A stretch of 64,000 nucleotides of DNA, from assembly GCA_003288255.1 (NCBI GenBank), contig CP026600.1, positions 1,860,001 through 1,924,000 of the forward strand, written 5' to 3'. Position numbers and translations under genes: made by a program. Shown here piece by piece: positions 1-8,391 of the stretch. This stretch comes from Clostridiaceae bacterium 14S0207. Its GTDB lineage: Bacteria; Bacillota; Clostridia; Clostridiales; Clostridiaceae. Below the pieces are notes generated by a model that saw only the letters and a program-made list of their open reading frames with translations, ran no database searches and was not told where the DNA came from. Each line of letters begins with the position of its first letter. Position 1 is the first letter of the stretch.

Positions 1-34
1 CCAATGCCTTAAATATCTTTACAGTATCCTCCAT
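1..34 (-). CDS. 5' end of a probable ArsR-family regulator (partial)
   Basis: Only the first 11 codons lie in the window, reading MEDTVKIFKAL on the minus strand and running off the left edge. An AAAGGAG ribosome site sits just upstream of the ATG at 34. The segment KIFKAL is the usual opening of ArsR/SmtB winged-helix repressors, which continue with a conserved GDxTR motif. With so few residues this is a suggestion only. Confidence 0.4.
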   Translation of the reverse strand, partial: MEDTVKIFKAL

Positions 35-299
35 AAATATTCTCCTTTACTTAATAAGAATATAAGAAAATTCTAATATTCTTATTATATTTTGTCAATA
101 TATAATTTTTAACCTCTTTATGATAAATTTAACCACTCTGTAATACTTTTAAGTTATTAATAGTTTAATATGATAAATTAATTTCTTAAAGAATTGATTA
201 AAATTTTAAAGTAATCCTAAAAATATGCACAAAAGATTAAAAACTTTACTAGAATCTAGTATAATGGTTTATATATTCTTATAGAAAAGAGGTACTCAA
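35..299. promoter_or_regulatory. divergent intergenic region with ltaS promoter
   Basis: This AT-rich spacer separates the leftward regulator from the rightward ltaS. A TATAAT box lies at 60-65 bases before the TTG start (about 260-265), without a good -35 partner. A GAGG ribosome site precedes the TTG at 300. Nothing else was recognised. Confidence 0.3.
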
Positions 300-2174
300 T
301 TGAACAATATAAATACATCCTATAAAACCATAAAAATACCTAACTGTTTATATAATGTTTTTAGAAATATAAAATTTATTTTTAAAGATAAAGCATTTAT
401 ATATTCTATTTTAGCTATTTTAGTTAAAATATTTTTATTTTTTGCTGTTATGGGTGATCATAATGTATCAAAATTTAATTTCAAAACCATGTTTTTCAAT
501 GTCCCCCCTATCATGGTATATCTAAGTTTTATATGCATGTTTTTATCTTTTACATATCTTTTTAAAGGTAAAAAACACTTATTTAGTATTATAATATTAG
601 ATATCTTATTAACCATACTAATGATTGGTGATCTATGGTATTTTAGAAGTAATCGTTCTTTTTTAACTTTTCATATGTTAAGTTATACAGCTAATTTACA
701 CAACCTTTCAGATAGTATTTTTGCTATGTTTAGACCAATAGATCTTATATTTTTATTGGACATATTAATTTTATTATTGTACTTTTTTAAGATAAAAAAT
801 AACTATTTAACTTTTAAAAGAAATTTCTCTTCTTTTTTAATTTTATTTATTATACCTTTGTTTTATTTACCTTATGCCCATTATAAAATAGATATATCTA
901 AAAATTGTTTTTCAGATCAACATTTGTTTTTTACTACTTGGACTCAAGATCAAAACATGTTTAACTTAACCCCTATAGGATTTCATATATATGATGGATA
1001 TAGTTTTTACAAAGATAGTAGAAAGCATACGCTTACAAACTCTGAAAAGAAAGAAATTGAAACTTGGTTTAAAGCTAAAGCCGAAAAATTACCTGACAAT
1101 AAATATAAAGGAATATTCAAAGGTAAAAACCTTATTACAATACAAATAGAGTCATTAGAAAATTTCGTAATAGGTAAATCTATAGATGGTGAAGAAATTA
1201 CACCAAATCTAAATAAACTTTTAAAGAATAGTTTATATTTTAATAATATAAAAGAGCAAACCTTTGCAGGAACTACCTCCGATGCAGAACTTCTTGCAAA
1301 TACCTCTATTTTTCCTGTAAGACGTGGAAGCACATTTTTTAGGTATCCTAATAATACATATCCTTCTTCTCTTCCTAAACTTTTAGAGGACATAGGATAT
1401 AACACTATAGCAATTCATCCTGATAAAGGCTCTTATTGGAATTGGTTGCCTTCCCTTAGTTCTATAGGTTTTAAAAAATGTATAGATTCTAGTCATTTTA
1501 ATATGGATGAAACTATTGGATTAGGACTTAGTGATGGAAGTTTTTTTAAACAATTAGTTCCTATATTGAAGCAACAAAAAAATCCTTTTTATAGTTTTTC
1601 AATAACTTTAAGTAATCATGCACCTTTTTCCATGCCTGAAAAATTTAAAGATATAAAAATTCCTGATAAGCTAAAAGGAACTGTTATTGGAAAATATTTC
1701 GAATCTGTTCATTATACAGATAAAGTTATTGGTCAATTTATAAATTCCCTTGAAAATAACAATCTTTTAGAAAACTCAATTATTGTTTTCTATGGAGATC
1801 ATGAAGGTCCGCATAAATTTTTTCAAGATCAAGTACAATCTATAAAAGGACTTCCTAAATGGAGTAAAAAAAATGATCTTAATACTCCTTTAATAATCTA
1901 TTCAAAAGATTATACTGGAGAAACCATAAATACCTATGGTGGTGAAGTAGATATAACCCCTACCCTTGCATATTTACTAGGAGTTGAGAAGGATAAGTAC
2001 ATTTATTCAACTATGGGAAGGAATATTTTAAATACAAAAAGGAATTTTGCCATTCTTCCTAATGGTACTATTAAATCAAAAAATCTAACAAAAAAAGAAA
2101 TAGACATGTTCTCTAAGGCAACCTACTATAGCAACAAAATTATTGAATCAAATTATTTTAAAAAGGAGCATTAA
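300..2174 (+). CDS. ltaS: Lipoteichoic acid synthase family membrane sulfatase
   Basis: This 624-residue protein has the LtaS architecture: about five N-terminal membrane helices (to residue about 190), a linker, then an extracellular sulfatase-fold domain. LtaS enzymes move glycerol phosphate from phosphatidylglycerol onto a growing glycolipid-anchored chain. The metal and catalytic residues are visible: E284 in IQIESLENF, the nucleophile T326 in AGTTSDAE, and D500-H501 in YGDHEG. The GLSDGSFF segment is also typical. The start is TTG, chosen because GAGG lies eight to ten bases upstream and no ATG fits. The next gene starts two bases after the stop. It could be a primase-type (LtaP) paralog rather than the main synthase. 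Confidence 0.87.
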   Translation: MNNINTSYKTIKIPNCLYNVFRNIKFIFKDKAFIYSILAILVKIFLFFAVMGDHNVSKFNFKTMFFNVPPIMVYLSFICMFLSFTYLFKGKKHLFSIIILDILLTILMIGDLWYFRSNRSFLTFHMLSYTANLHNLSDSIFAMFRPIDLIFLLDILILLLYFFKIKNNYLTFKRNFSSFLILFIIPLFYLPYAHYKIDISKNCFSDQHLFFTTWTQDQNMFNLTPIGFHIYDGYSFYKDSRKHTLTNSEKKEIETWFKAKAEKLPDNKYKGIFKGKNLITIQIESLENFVIGKSIDGEEITPNLNKLLKNSLYFNNIKEQTFAGTTSDAELLANTSIFPVRRGSTFFRYPNNTYPSSLPKLLEDIGYNTIAIHPDKGSYWNWLPSLSSIGFKKCIDSSHFNMDETIGLGLSDGSFFKQLVPILKQQKNPFYSFSITLSNHAPFSMPEKFKDIKIPDKLKGTVIGKYFESVHYTDKVIGQFINSLENNNLLENSIIVFYGDHEGPHKFFQDQVQSIKGLPKWSKKNDLNTPLIIYSKDYTGETINTYGGEVDITPTLAYLLGVEKDKYIYSTMGRNILNTKRNFAILPNGTIKSKNLTKKEIDMFSKATYYSNKIIESNYFKKEH

Positions 2175-2176
2175 GT

Positions 2177-2437
2177 ATGAAATTACCTGTTATAACAATT
2201 CCGTTTATCTTAATACTTATCTTAATACCTATACTTTCCATTGAAGGTATTACTCCTTGGTTAATTTCTATATTCTTTATATATAGAATTATAAAAAACT
2301 CTAAAAAATTAGATATACCTACAAAACAATCCATACTTAAAATATCAATAATAAATACAATACTTGGTGTGTCTATGGGATTAATTTTTAACTTAACTTG
2401 TATCTATGGAACTAAATTATTTTATATGTTTCAATAA
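2177..2437 (+). CDS. Small two-helix membrane protein
   Basis: I do not recognise this 86-residue protein. It is very hydrophobic, with an N-terminal membrane segment (residues about 4-35) and a second one (about 55-85), joined by a short basic stretch with KNSKK. It begins two bases after the ltaS stop, and the GGAG at the end of ltaS serves as its ribosome site, so the two are translationally linked. A role as a small partner of the LtaS-type enzyme is inference from the coupling alone. Confidence 0.6.
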   Translation: MKLPVITIPFILILILIPILSIEGITPWLISIFFIYRIIKNSKKLDIPTKQSILKISIINTILGVSMGLIFNLTCIYGTKLFYMFQ

Positions 2438-2453
2438 TAAAATACTATTACAC

Positions 2454-2490
2454 AAAAATAAGCTTATCTGTTAAGACAAGCTTATTTTTA
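2454..2490. terminator. Bidirectional terminator between convergent genes
   Basis: A perfect 11-base-pair stem (AAAATAAGCTT with AAGCTTATTTT) lies between the converging small membrane protein and flavoprotein genes, with T-rich flanks on both strands. Confidence 0.8.
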
Positions 2491-2502
2491 TATTAAAATT
2501 TT

Positions 2503-3048
2503 TTAATACATTTTATTTATTAAGTACGCTACATTTTCAGAGAATCTTTTAACCGTTTTTAGTCCCTCGTCATCTTTCAATGCATCTCCTGGATCTTTTC
2601 CAAAAACTATATTCCAGTATGTTGAACCTGGTACTATCATATCATTTATCATGTAAAACATCATCATTTCTTCAATAGTAGATGTAAGCCCCCCTCTTCT
2701 AGCAATTGCTATAGGGCCGCCTACCATACGTGATAAAAAGTTTCCTTCATGAATTGATGCCATTGCAATTCTTTGTAATGCTGTCATTGTTTCCGCCCTT
2801 GCTGTTCCCCAATAAACAGGACTTGCTACAATAAGACCTTGTGCATTTTTTACTTTTTCTATTATTTCATCAAAATCATCATTATATCCACCTTGATAAT
2901 TCATAGAATCTTTTAAATTCATTCCCGCTATAGAAACAGCCTCTGCTTCAACTCCATTTTCTTCAATAACCTTTGCACATTCTTTAAGTACAAACATACT
3001 ATTTCCATAAACATTAGGACTTCCGCTTAAAAGAATAACTTTACTCAT
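2503..3048 (-). CDS. Flavodoxin-like NAD(P)H-dependent FMN reductase family protein
   Basis: The 181-residue protein has a flavodoxin-like fold. The FMN phosphate loop is SGSPNVYGNS at residues 8-17, and SPVYWGT is the second flavin-contact loop. The family reduces FMN, quinones or related acceptors with NAD(P)H. The Cys-rich cluster motif of clostridial iron-sulfur flavoproteins is absent, so it is more like a plain NADPH-dependent FMN reductase. An upstream extension of 14 residues is open, but the ATG at 3048 has a strong GGAGGG site, so I start there. The substrate is unknown. Confidence 0.75.
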   Translation of the reverse strand: MSKVILLSGSPNVYGNSMFVLKECAKVIEENGVEAEAVSIAGMNLKDSMNYQGGYNDDFDEIIEKVKNAQGLIVASPVYWGTARAETMTALQRIAMASIHEGNFLSRMVGGPIAIARRGGLTSTIEEMMMFYMINDMIVPGSTYWNIVFGKDPGDALKDDEGLKTVKRFSENVAYLINKMY

Positions 3049-3150
3049 AATATCCCTCCATAATAATCCTTTATATTTTAATATTACCACTTTTATTAGT
3101 ATATTAACATACTAAAATATTAGTATAAATCTACATATTATATTTTAAAT

Positions 3151-3188
3151 TAAAAAAATTACCATATTTTTATATGGTAATTTTTTTA
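3151..3188 (-). terminator. Terminator of the siroheme reductase/selenoprotein cluster
   Basis: The inverted repeat AAATTACCATAT / ATATGGTAATTT, flanked by A and T runs, lies about ten bases beyond the second selenoprotein stop. Confidence 0.75.
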
Positions 3189-3197
3189 ATAATTATT

Positions 3198-3482
3198 CTA
3201 ATTACAATCTATTTTATATCCTATATGATATCCATCTTTAATATAATCTACATATATATTTTTTATCTGATTTTCTAAACTTGAGTTAATTATAATTCTA
3301 TTTCCTTCAACTTCATATACCTTATCATTTTCTCCTGGTTCATCCAGAACCACGCCTATAATAGGACCATATCATCTGCTTACTCTTTTTATATAAAATC
3401 TTACTAACTTATGTTCATTTCCTTCTTGTGCTAATATAGCATCAAATTCTCTTTTAGCTGAGTCTGTTATATAAAGATTCAT
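3198..3482 (-). CDS. HesB/IscA-like selenoprotein (second of two)
   Basis: This 94-residue reading frame has an in-frame UGA at 3372-3374, read here as selenocysteine at residue 37 (context RVSR-U-YGPIIGV). Coding clearly continues past the UGA to a TAG. The N-terminus (MNLYITDSAK) and the beta-rich layout match HesB/IscA-type proteins, with Sec where IscA has its first conserved Cys. The C-terminal CGC pair of IscA is missing. A bSECIS-like hairpin follows the UGA. AAGGAG precedes the ATG. It is paralogous to the gene just upstream. HesB-like selenoproteins are a known clostridial family; their function is not established. Confidence 0.85.
3336..3374 (-). promoter_or_regulatory. bSECIS element, second HesB-like selenoprotein
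   Basis: After the UGA, a six-base-pair stem (TGGTTC with GAACCA) closes a TGGAT loop. The loop starts 25 bases after the UGA, within the range used by bacterial SelB-dependent elements. Confidence 0.75.
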
Positions 3483-3554
3483 TTACTTTTCTCCTTTCTT
3501 ACTTTTTTTACTTTAGTATCTTCTTATATACCAGACCTTATACTTTTTAATTAT

Positions 3555-3842
3555 CTAAAACATTTCTGTATCAATTCTATATCCTGTATAATATTCATTA
3601 TCTATATAATTTACATAAAGCACACTAAATTCTAACTCCAATTGTTTTTTTATTATAAACTTATAATTATCAACTTCATATACGCTATCATCATTATTTC
3701 GCTTATCCAAAGCTAAATCCATAATAGGACCTTGTCATACATTTCCTGTTTTTTTACTTATTCTTATATATTCCTTATTATTTTTATCGCTTAAAAGTTT
3801 ACTTAAATCACTTTTAGCTGAATTAGTCAAATATATCTTCAT
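3555..3842 (-). CDS. HesB/IscA-like selenoprotein (first of two)
   Basis: This 95-residue frame also carries one in-frame UGA (3735-3737), read as selenocysteine at residue 36 (context GNV-U-QGPIM). It aligns along its length with the next gene: the opening LTNSAK against ITDSAK, then U-x-GPI, then VYEV, then a YxxGYxID ending. It starts three bases after the stop of the siroheme-type reductase, so the three genes look co-transcribed. The second IscA cysteines are absent here too. Read conventionally, the gene would be two useless fragments, and annotation pipelines usually drop it. Confidence 0.85.
3697..3737 (-). promoter_or_regulatory. bSECIS element, first HesB-like selenoprotein
   Basis: The stem TTTAGCTT / AAGCGAAA (seven pairs, one mismatch) closes the loop TGGAT, which again begins 25 bases after the UGA. 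Loop and spacing equal those of the paralog although the stem bases differ. Confidence 0.75.
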
Positions 3843-3845
3843 ATT

Positions 3846-4550
3846 TTAAATTAACTCCCTTTTCCTTTTAAATTTATTATTTTTATATACTGTTTGTTTT
3901 TCCTTTACATCTGTTCTAAATTTGTCAATTCCTATTCTATCAATAAAAAAGCCTAGTTTTTCTCCTAATTCTGCATTCTCTTTATAATAATTAATTATAG
4001 ATTCTATTAACTTCATAGCTTCACTTTCACTTAAATCTATATCTATAATATTAGCTGACCTAGGATTATATCCACATGATCCTCCTGCAGTTATAATAAG
4101 ACCTGTTTTATCAGCTATAACACCTATATCTTTACTATAAACACTTCCACATGCATTTCTACATCCTGATACTCCTATTTTAGTTCTGCAAGGCATCTCC
4201 ATCCATTGATACTTTTTAGATAATTTCATTCCCATTCCTATAGTATTATATTTTGATCTTTTACAAAATCCCGCCGGACACATCTCTACATTTTTAACTG
4301 AATTTTGAGTTTTAACTCCTGGCTCCATACCTAACTTTCCCCAAATTTCTGGTAGATCTTCTTCCTTTAAATTAGTAATCATTATTCTTTGACCAGAAGT
4401 TATTTTTAAAACACCATTATATTCTTCTGTAACTTCAGCTATTTTTTGCAAATTTTTAGGTGTTATAAAACCCCCTGGAATATGTGGAGTTATACTAAAT
4501 CTTCTTTCTCCATTTCTAACCTTTTGTAAGTTCCCAAAATTTTTTCCCAT
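3846..4550 (-). CDS. Small nitrite/sulfite reductase-type siroheme [4Fe-4S] protein
   Basis: This 234-residue protein is a single nitrite/sulfite reductase half-domain pair. An N-terminal ferredoxin-like part (RRFSITPHIPGG, ITSGQR) is followed by the cluster and siroheme cysteines: CPAGFC and, further on, CRTKIGVSGCRNACG. Full assimilatory enzymes are over twice as long, so this is the short clostridial type of unproven substrate. The two selenoproteins follow in the same orientation. The best ribosome site (AGGAGG) lies about 24 bases before the ATG, separated by a CTGTTT/AAACAG inverted repeat, which is unusual. Confidence 0.75.
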   Translation of the reverse strand: MGKNFGNLQKVRNGERRFSITPHIPGGFITPKNLQKIAEVTEEYNGVLKITSGQRIMITNLKEEDLPEIWGKLGMEPGVKTQNSVKNVEMCPAGFCKRSKYNTIGMGMKLSKKYQWMEMPCRTKIGVSGCRNACGSVYSKDIGVIADKTGLIITAGGSCGYNPRSANIIDIDLSESEAMKLIESIINYYKENAELGEKLGFFIDRIGIDKFRTDVKEKQTVYKNNKFKRKRELI

Positions 4551-4560
4551 ATAATTATAT

Positions 4561-4573
4561 CTGTTTAAAACAG
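4561..4573. promoter_or_regulatory. Inverted repeat between ribosome site and start
   Basis: CTGTTT and AAACAG flank a single base, between an AGGAGG site and the ATG of the siroheme protein. It could fold to shorten the spacing or be an operator. Low certainty. Confidence 0.3.
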
Positions 4574-4710
4574 TCCTCCTTTCCCTTTATTATTAATTAG
4601 TATATATCAACATAAAAAATTTAGTAATATTTTAAATTGGTTTTTATATTATATCATAGATTATTTAATTTCTTCTATTGAAATCATATATGTATACTGT
4701 TAATAAAAAA

Positions 4711-4757
4711 ACCTTAAAGTAGTTTAAATTTTTATTACTTTATAACTACTTTAAGGT
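4711..4757 (-). terminator. Terminator after first clostripain gene
   Basis: ACCTTAAAGTAGTT and AACTACTTTAAGGT form a long perfect stem downstream of the protease stop, followed by a T-rich stretch on the minus strand. Confidence 0.8.
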
Positions 4758-4811
4758 ATATTTTAAATTTTTTATATTTCTTATAAGATAAAAAATCTTA
4801 TATCATAAGAC

Positions 4812-6380
4812 TTACCATTGATAATGATTAACTCCTCCATCTTTACCATTTGATTTATCAAACCAAGAATCTAAAAGTTCAAACCAATTTCCAACTTTAT
4901 TTATTCTAGGATCTTGTCCATCTTTGCACCAACTTAATTTGCCATAAGGAGTTTTTAACCCCGCTTTTATTGTATCTATTGAATTGTACCAAGTTTGAGT
5001 ACTCCAATGGGTTAACTCATTTGGTGAATAATATGAATAGAATGTTTTATCTCCATCAGGTAAAAATATACTTAATCCATTTTTGCTATCTTTAAACGAA
5101 GTTTTACCTTTAAATTTAGGACCACCAAAGGAATAAACTATCATTTCATCAACAGTATTCATAACATCTGTAGCTAGATTTTTTATATTATTACTAAAAT
5201 CTTTACTATCTTTTATTTGTTCACATAAATCGTATAAATCAAAATATGGGCATACTCTCCAATAAATTGGCTGATTTTCCTCAAAGTAATGCATTACTGG
5301 AGCTTTTCTTCCTGTTCCCCTTAGTTTTTCTATTGCCTGCTTTTTATTTTCTTTACTTAAGCTAACAGATAATTTATCTACTGATTTTTTAACTTTTTCA
5401 ACTTTAGATAAATCATAAAAACTTAATGATTGATCAGTTTCCCAATTTTTATTTACAGAATCTCTTTGTTCTTCTATAAATAAAGCTCCTAGCTGCTCAT
5501 TTGTAACCGTAGCTGGATCAAAACATTGTTCCTTACCACCTAAAGTTGCATCATCTTCATTACTTACTTCTCCTCCAGCCTTCAATCTTGAAAATATAGT
5601 ATCATATTGTAAACCTGAACCTCTAACTGATGGACTTGATGCTACCATTGTATCAGCTGAAAATCCTCCATTACCTGGTCTATATTGATAAGCAACTTCT
5701 GCTGTTCCCATTAAACATGCATCAAAGACCAACAAATCAACAGATTGTTTTTCTGTCAAACAATCTGAAATCTCTGCATTATAAAGTATATCTGGATAAT
5801 CTCCATCATAATTAGTAATATCTTGGCAAATATCTCTACTTATCTTTTTATTATTTTTTGCTCCACCACCATGATTGGCCATTATAAGAACATACTTATC
5901 TGCTTTGTAATTAGCCTTTCCATAATCAATAAATTTTTTAAGTGTTTGTGGATCTCCCATATTAGCTTCATAATTAGACTTTAAAGTTATCTCTGGGAAT
6001 TCTTTTCCTCCATCTAATCTTTTTACACTATTATGCTCAATTTTATAAAGTCTAGTATCTTCGAAATTTTCTCCTAAAACATGAGAATCATTACTAAATC
6101 CTTCAGTTCTATCAACTAAAGCAATTAAGTTTAAATTAGGATTATTATTATATCCTCTTTTCATCTCTTCTATATCATCTAATAAATCTGGTTCTAAGTT
6201 ATTATCTGCATCACAATAATATAAAATAGTTACTTTTTGATCTTTATTCTCTTTAAGTATTTTTTGATTTATTTCTTTAGTATTTTTAGTTATTGGAGCT
6301 GCATTTACAGTCTTCCCCCCCATAAATGTAATTGTTGCCAAAGCTGTGGCTAAAATTATAGCTATTTTCTTTTTTAACAT
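4812..6380 (-). CDS. Clostripain-family (C11) cysteine protease, copy 1
   Basis: This 522-residue secreted protease has a signal peptide (LKKKIAIILATALATITFM, cleavage near residue 28). The caspase-like core carries the catalytic dyad H170 (MANHGGG) and C222 (FDACLMG). Clostripain cleaves after arginine and is matured by removing an internal linker into two chains. The C-terminus (KVGNWFELLDSWFDKSN... YQW) is shared with the two neighbouring copies. Each copy is followed by its own terminator or spacer, so they may be transcribed separately. Exact cleavage specificity is inferred from the family. Confidence 0.88.
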   Translation of the reverse strand: MLKKKIAIILATALATITFMGGKTVNAAPITKNTKEINQKILKENKDQKVTILYYCDADNNLEPDLLDDIEEMKRGYNNNPNLNLIALVDRTEGFSNDSHVLGENFEDTRLYKIEHNSVKRLDGGKEFPEITLKSNYEANMGDPQTLKKFIDYGKANYKADKYVLIMANHGGGAKNNKKISRDICQDITNYDGDYPDILYNAEISDCLTEKQSVDLLVFDACLMGTAEVAYQYRPGNGGFSADTMVASSPSVRGSGLQYDTIFSRLKAGGEVSNEDDATLGGKEQCFDPATVTNEQLGALFIEEQRDSVNKNWETDQSLSFYDLSKVEKVKKSVDKLSVSLSKENKKQAIEKLRGTGRKAPVMHYFEENQPIYWRVCPYFDLYDLCEQIKDSKDFSNNIKNLATDVMNTVDEMIVYSFGGPKFKGKTSFKDSKNGLSIFLPDGDKTFYSYYSPNELTHWSTQTWYNSIDTIKAGLKTPYGKLSWCKDGQDPRINKVGNWFELLDSWFDKSNGKDGGVNHYQW

Positions 6381-6448
6381 AAAATCCCTCCAAAATTATA
6401 TTTTATAAATACCTTGTTAAAAACTTTATTATTGTTTTTATATAAAAT

Positions 6449-6480
6449 AAAGCACCGTAAAAATTTTCTTACAGTGCTTT
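6449..6480 (-). terminator. Terminator after second clostripain gene
   Basis: AAAGCAC-C-GTAA pairs with TTAC-A-GTGCTTT (11 pairs, one mismatch) just downstream of copy 2. Confidence 0.75.
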
Positions 6481-6524
6481 ATATATTATGTCTTTATTCA
6501 GTTATAAACAGATTTTACCCTATA

Positions 6525-8165
6525 CTACCATTGATAGCCGTTTAATCCACCTCTACTATCATTATTTATATCAAACCAAGAATCTAAAAGCTCAAACCAA
6601 TTTCCAACCTTGTTTATCTCAGGGTCTATTCCATCTCTACACCAACTTAGCTTTCCATAGTCACCATTTTGTACTAAAGCTTGAGTATCTATTGCATTAT
6701 ATCCATATTGAAATGCCCAATGTGGTATATACCCTTTTCTTGTTCTAAGTCTTCTGCTACCATCTGGTAAAAATATACTTAATCCATTTTTTCCTTCTTT
6801 AAAACCAGTTTTACCATCATATGCCCTTTGACCAAAGGAGTAAACAACCATGTCATCTACATTTTTCATAACACTGCTTGCTAATTCTTTAGTATGTCTA
6901 CTAAAATCATTACTCTTTGTTATTTGTTCACATAAATCATATATATCAAAATACGGATATTGTATCCATAAATTTTCTTCTAATGATGTACCATCATTAT
7001 CTCTTTCATATTCATTAAAATAATGTATTAAAGATATATTCTTTTTACTACCTCTTAGTTTTTCAAGAGCCTCCTTTTCATTTTCCTTACTTAAATTAAC
7101 GGATAACTTATCTATTGAATTTTTAACTTCTTCAACTTTACTTAAATCATAAAAACTTAACTGTTGATCATTTCTATATTTTGTAGAATCCCTTTGCTCT
7201 TCTACAAAGATAGCTCCTATTTGTTCATTTGTAATTGTTGCTGGATCAAAACAACGTTCTCTTCCTCCTAATGTCTTATCGCTTTCATAACTTGTCTCTC
7301 CACCAGCTTTTATTCTTGAAAAAATATTATCATATTTAAATCCATATCCCCAAACTGATGGACTTGCTGCTACCATGGTATCAGCGGAAAATCCACCATT
7401 ACCTGGTCTATATTGATAAGCAACTTCTGCTGTTCCCATTAAACACGCATCAAAAGTTAAAACATCAACAGATTGTTTTTCTGTTAAATTATCTGATATC
7501 TCAGCCATATAAAGGCAATCATCTTTGCCTTCTGCTGAATTTGGAGCATCATCATCCCAGCAAATTGCTTTATTCAATTCTTTTTTCATATTAGGTTTAT
7601 TTTTTGCTCCACCACCATGATTAGACATTATAAGAACATATTTATCTGCCTTATAATTAGCTTTTCCATAATCAATAAATTTCTTAAGTGTTTCTGGATT
7701 TCCCATATTAGCTTCATAATTTGAGTCTACTGTTATTTCAGGAAATTCTTTTCCACCATCTAATCTTTTCGTACTATTGTGTTCTATTTTATAAAGACGT
7801 GTATCTGTAAAGTTTTCTCCTAATGTTTTACTATCATTACTATATCCTTTTGCTCTATCCACTAATGCTATTAAGTTTAAATTAGGATCATTATTATATC
7901 CTCTTTTCATCTCTTCTATATCATTTAATAAATATGGTTCTAAATTATTATCTGCATCACAATAATATAGGATAGTTACTTTTTGTCCTTTACTTTTGTT
8001 AATAGCGTCTTTAGCTTGTTTCTCATTGTTAACCACTTGTACTTGTTGTTTTGGGTTAACATTTTGATTTTTAACAATTGGACTTGCGCTTACAGGTTTG
8101 CTACTTACAAATGTGACTGTTACCAGGGTTGCCGCTAAAAGCATTGATATTTTCTTTTTTAACAT
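6525..8165 (-). CDS. Clostripain-family (C11) cysteine protease, copy 2
   Basis: This 546-residue paralog of the flanking proteases has a signal peptide (to about residue 27), then a longer pro-region rich in Gln, Asn and Lys (residues about 33-60) not found in copy 3. The catalytic residues are H183 (SNHGGG) and C241 (FDACLMG). The segment around residues 200-220 (ICWDD...) varies between copies and is a good candidate for the removable linker region. I start at the ATG at 8165, because the upstream in-frame ATG overlaps the GGAGGG ribosome site. Confidence 0.88.
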   Translation of the reverse strand: MLKKKISMLLAATLVTVTFVSSKPVSASPIVKNQNVNPKQQVQVVNNEKQAKDAINKSKGQKVTILYYCDADNNLEPYLLNDIEEMKRGYNNDPNLNLIALVDRAKGYSNDSKTLGENFTDTRLYKIEHNSTKRLDGGKEFPEITVDSNYEANMGNPETLKKFIDYGKANYKADKYVLIMSNHGGGAKNKPNMKKELNKAICWDDDAPNSAEGKDDCLYMAEISDNLTEKQSVDVLTFDACLMGTAEVAYQYRPGNGGFSADTMVAASPSVWGYGFKYDNIFSRIKAGGETSYESDKTLGGRERCFDPATITNEQIGAIFVEEQRDSTKYRNDQQLSFYDLSKVEEVKNSIDKLSVNLSKENEKEALEKLRGSKKNISLIHYFNEYERDNDGTSLEENLWIQYPYFDIYDLCEQITKSNDFSRHTKELASSVMKNVDDMVVYSFGQRAYDGKTGFKEGKNGLSIFLPDGSRRLRTRKGYIPHWAFQYGYNAIDTQALVQNGDYGKLSWCRDGIDPEINKVGNWFELLDSWFDINNDSRGGLNGYQW

Positions 8166-8391
8166 ATCATATCCCTCCAAAATTTATATATTTAATTTTA
8201 ATTTGGTAACAACTTAACTTTATAATATTAAAAGCACTATCCTTAGTTTTTTACTGAATATTATGAATGTTTTAGTATTTATGTTATATATTCTAACTCA
8301 TTGCTAAATTCTTGTAAAGTACCTTTGTTAAAATTAATACAACTTATTTTGACAAAAATCTATACATAAGCTTACAAAATTATACTCTATT

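Noticed and set aside
1007-1405. Open frame on the minus strand inside ltaS
   Set aside because: It is fully antisense to a clear LtaS gene and its translation has no family resemblance; the same applies to long antisense frames inside the clostripain, chemoreceptor, reductase and DUF4091 genes.
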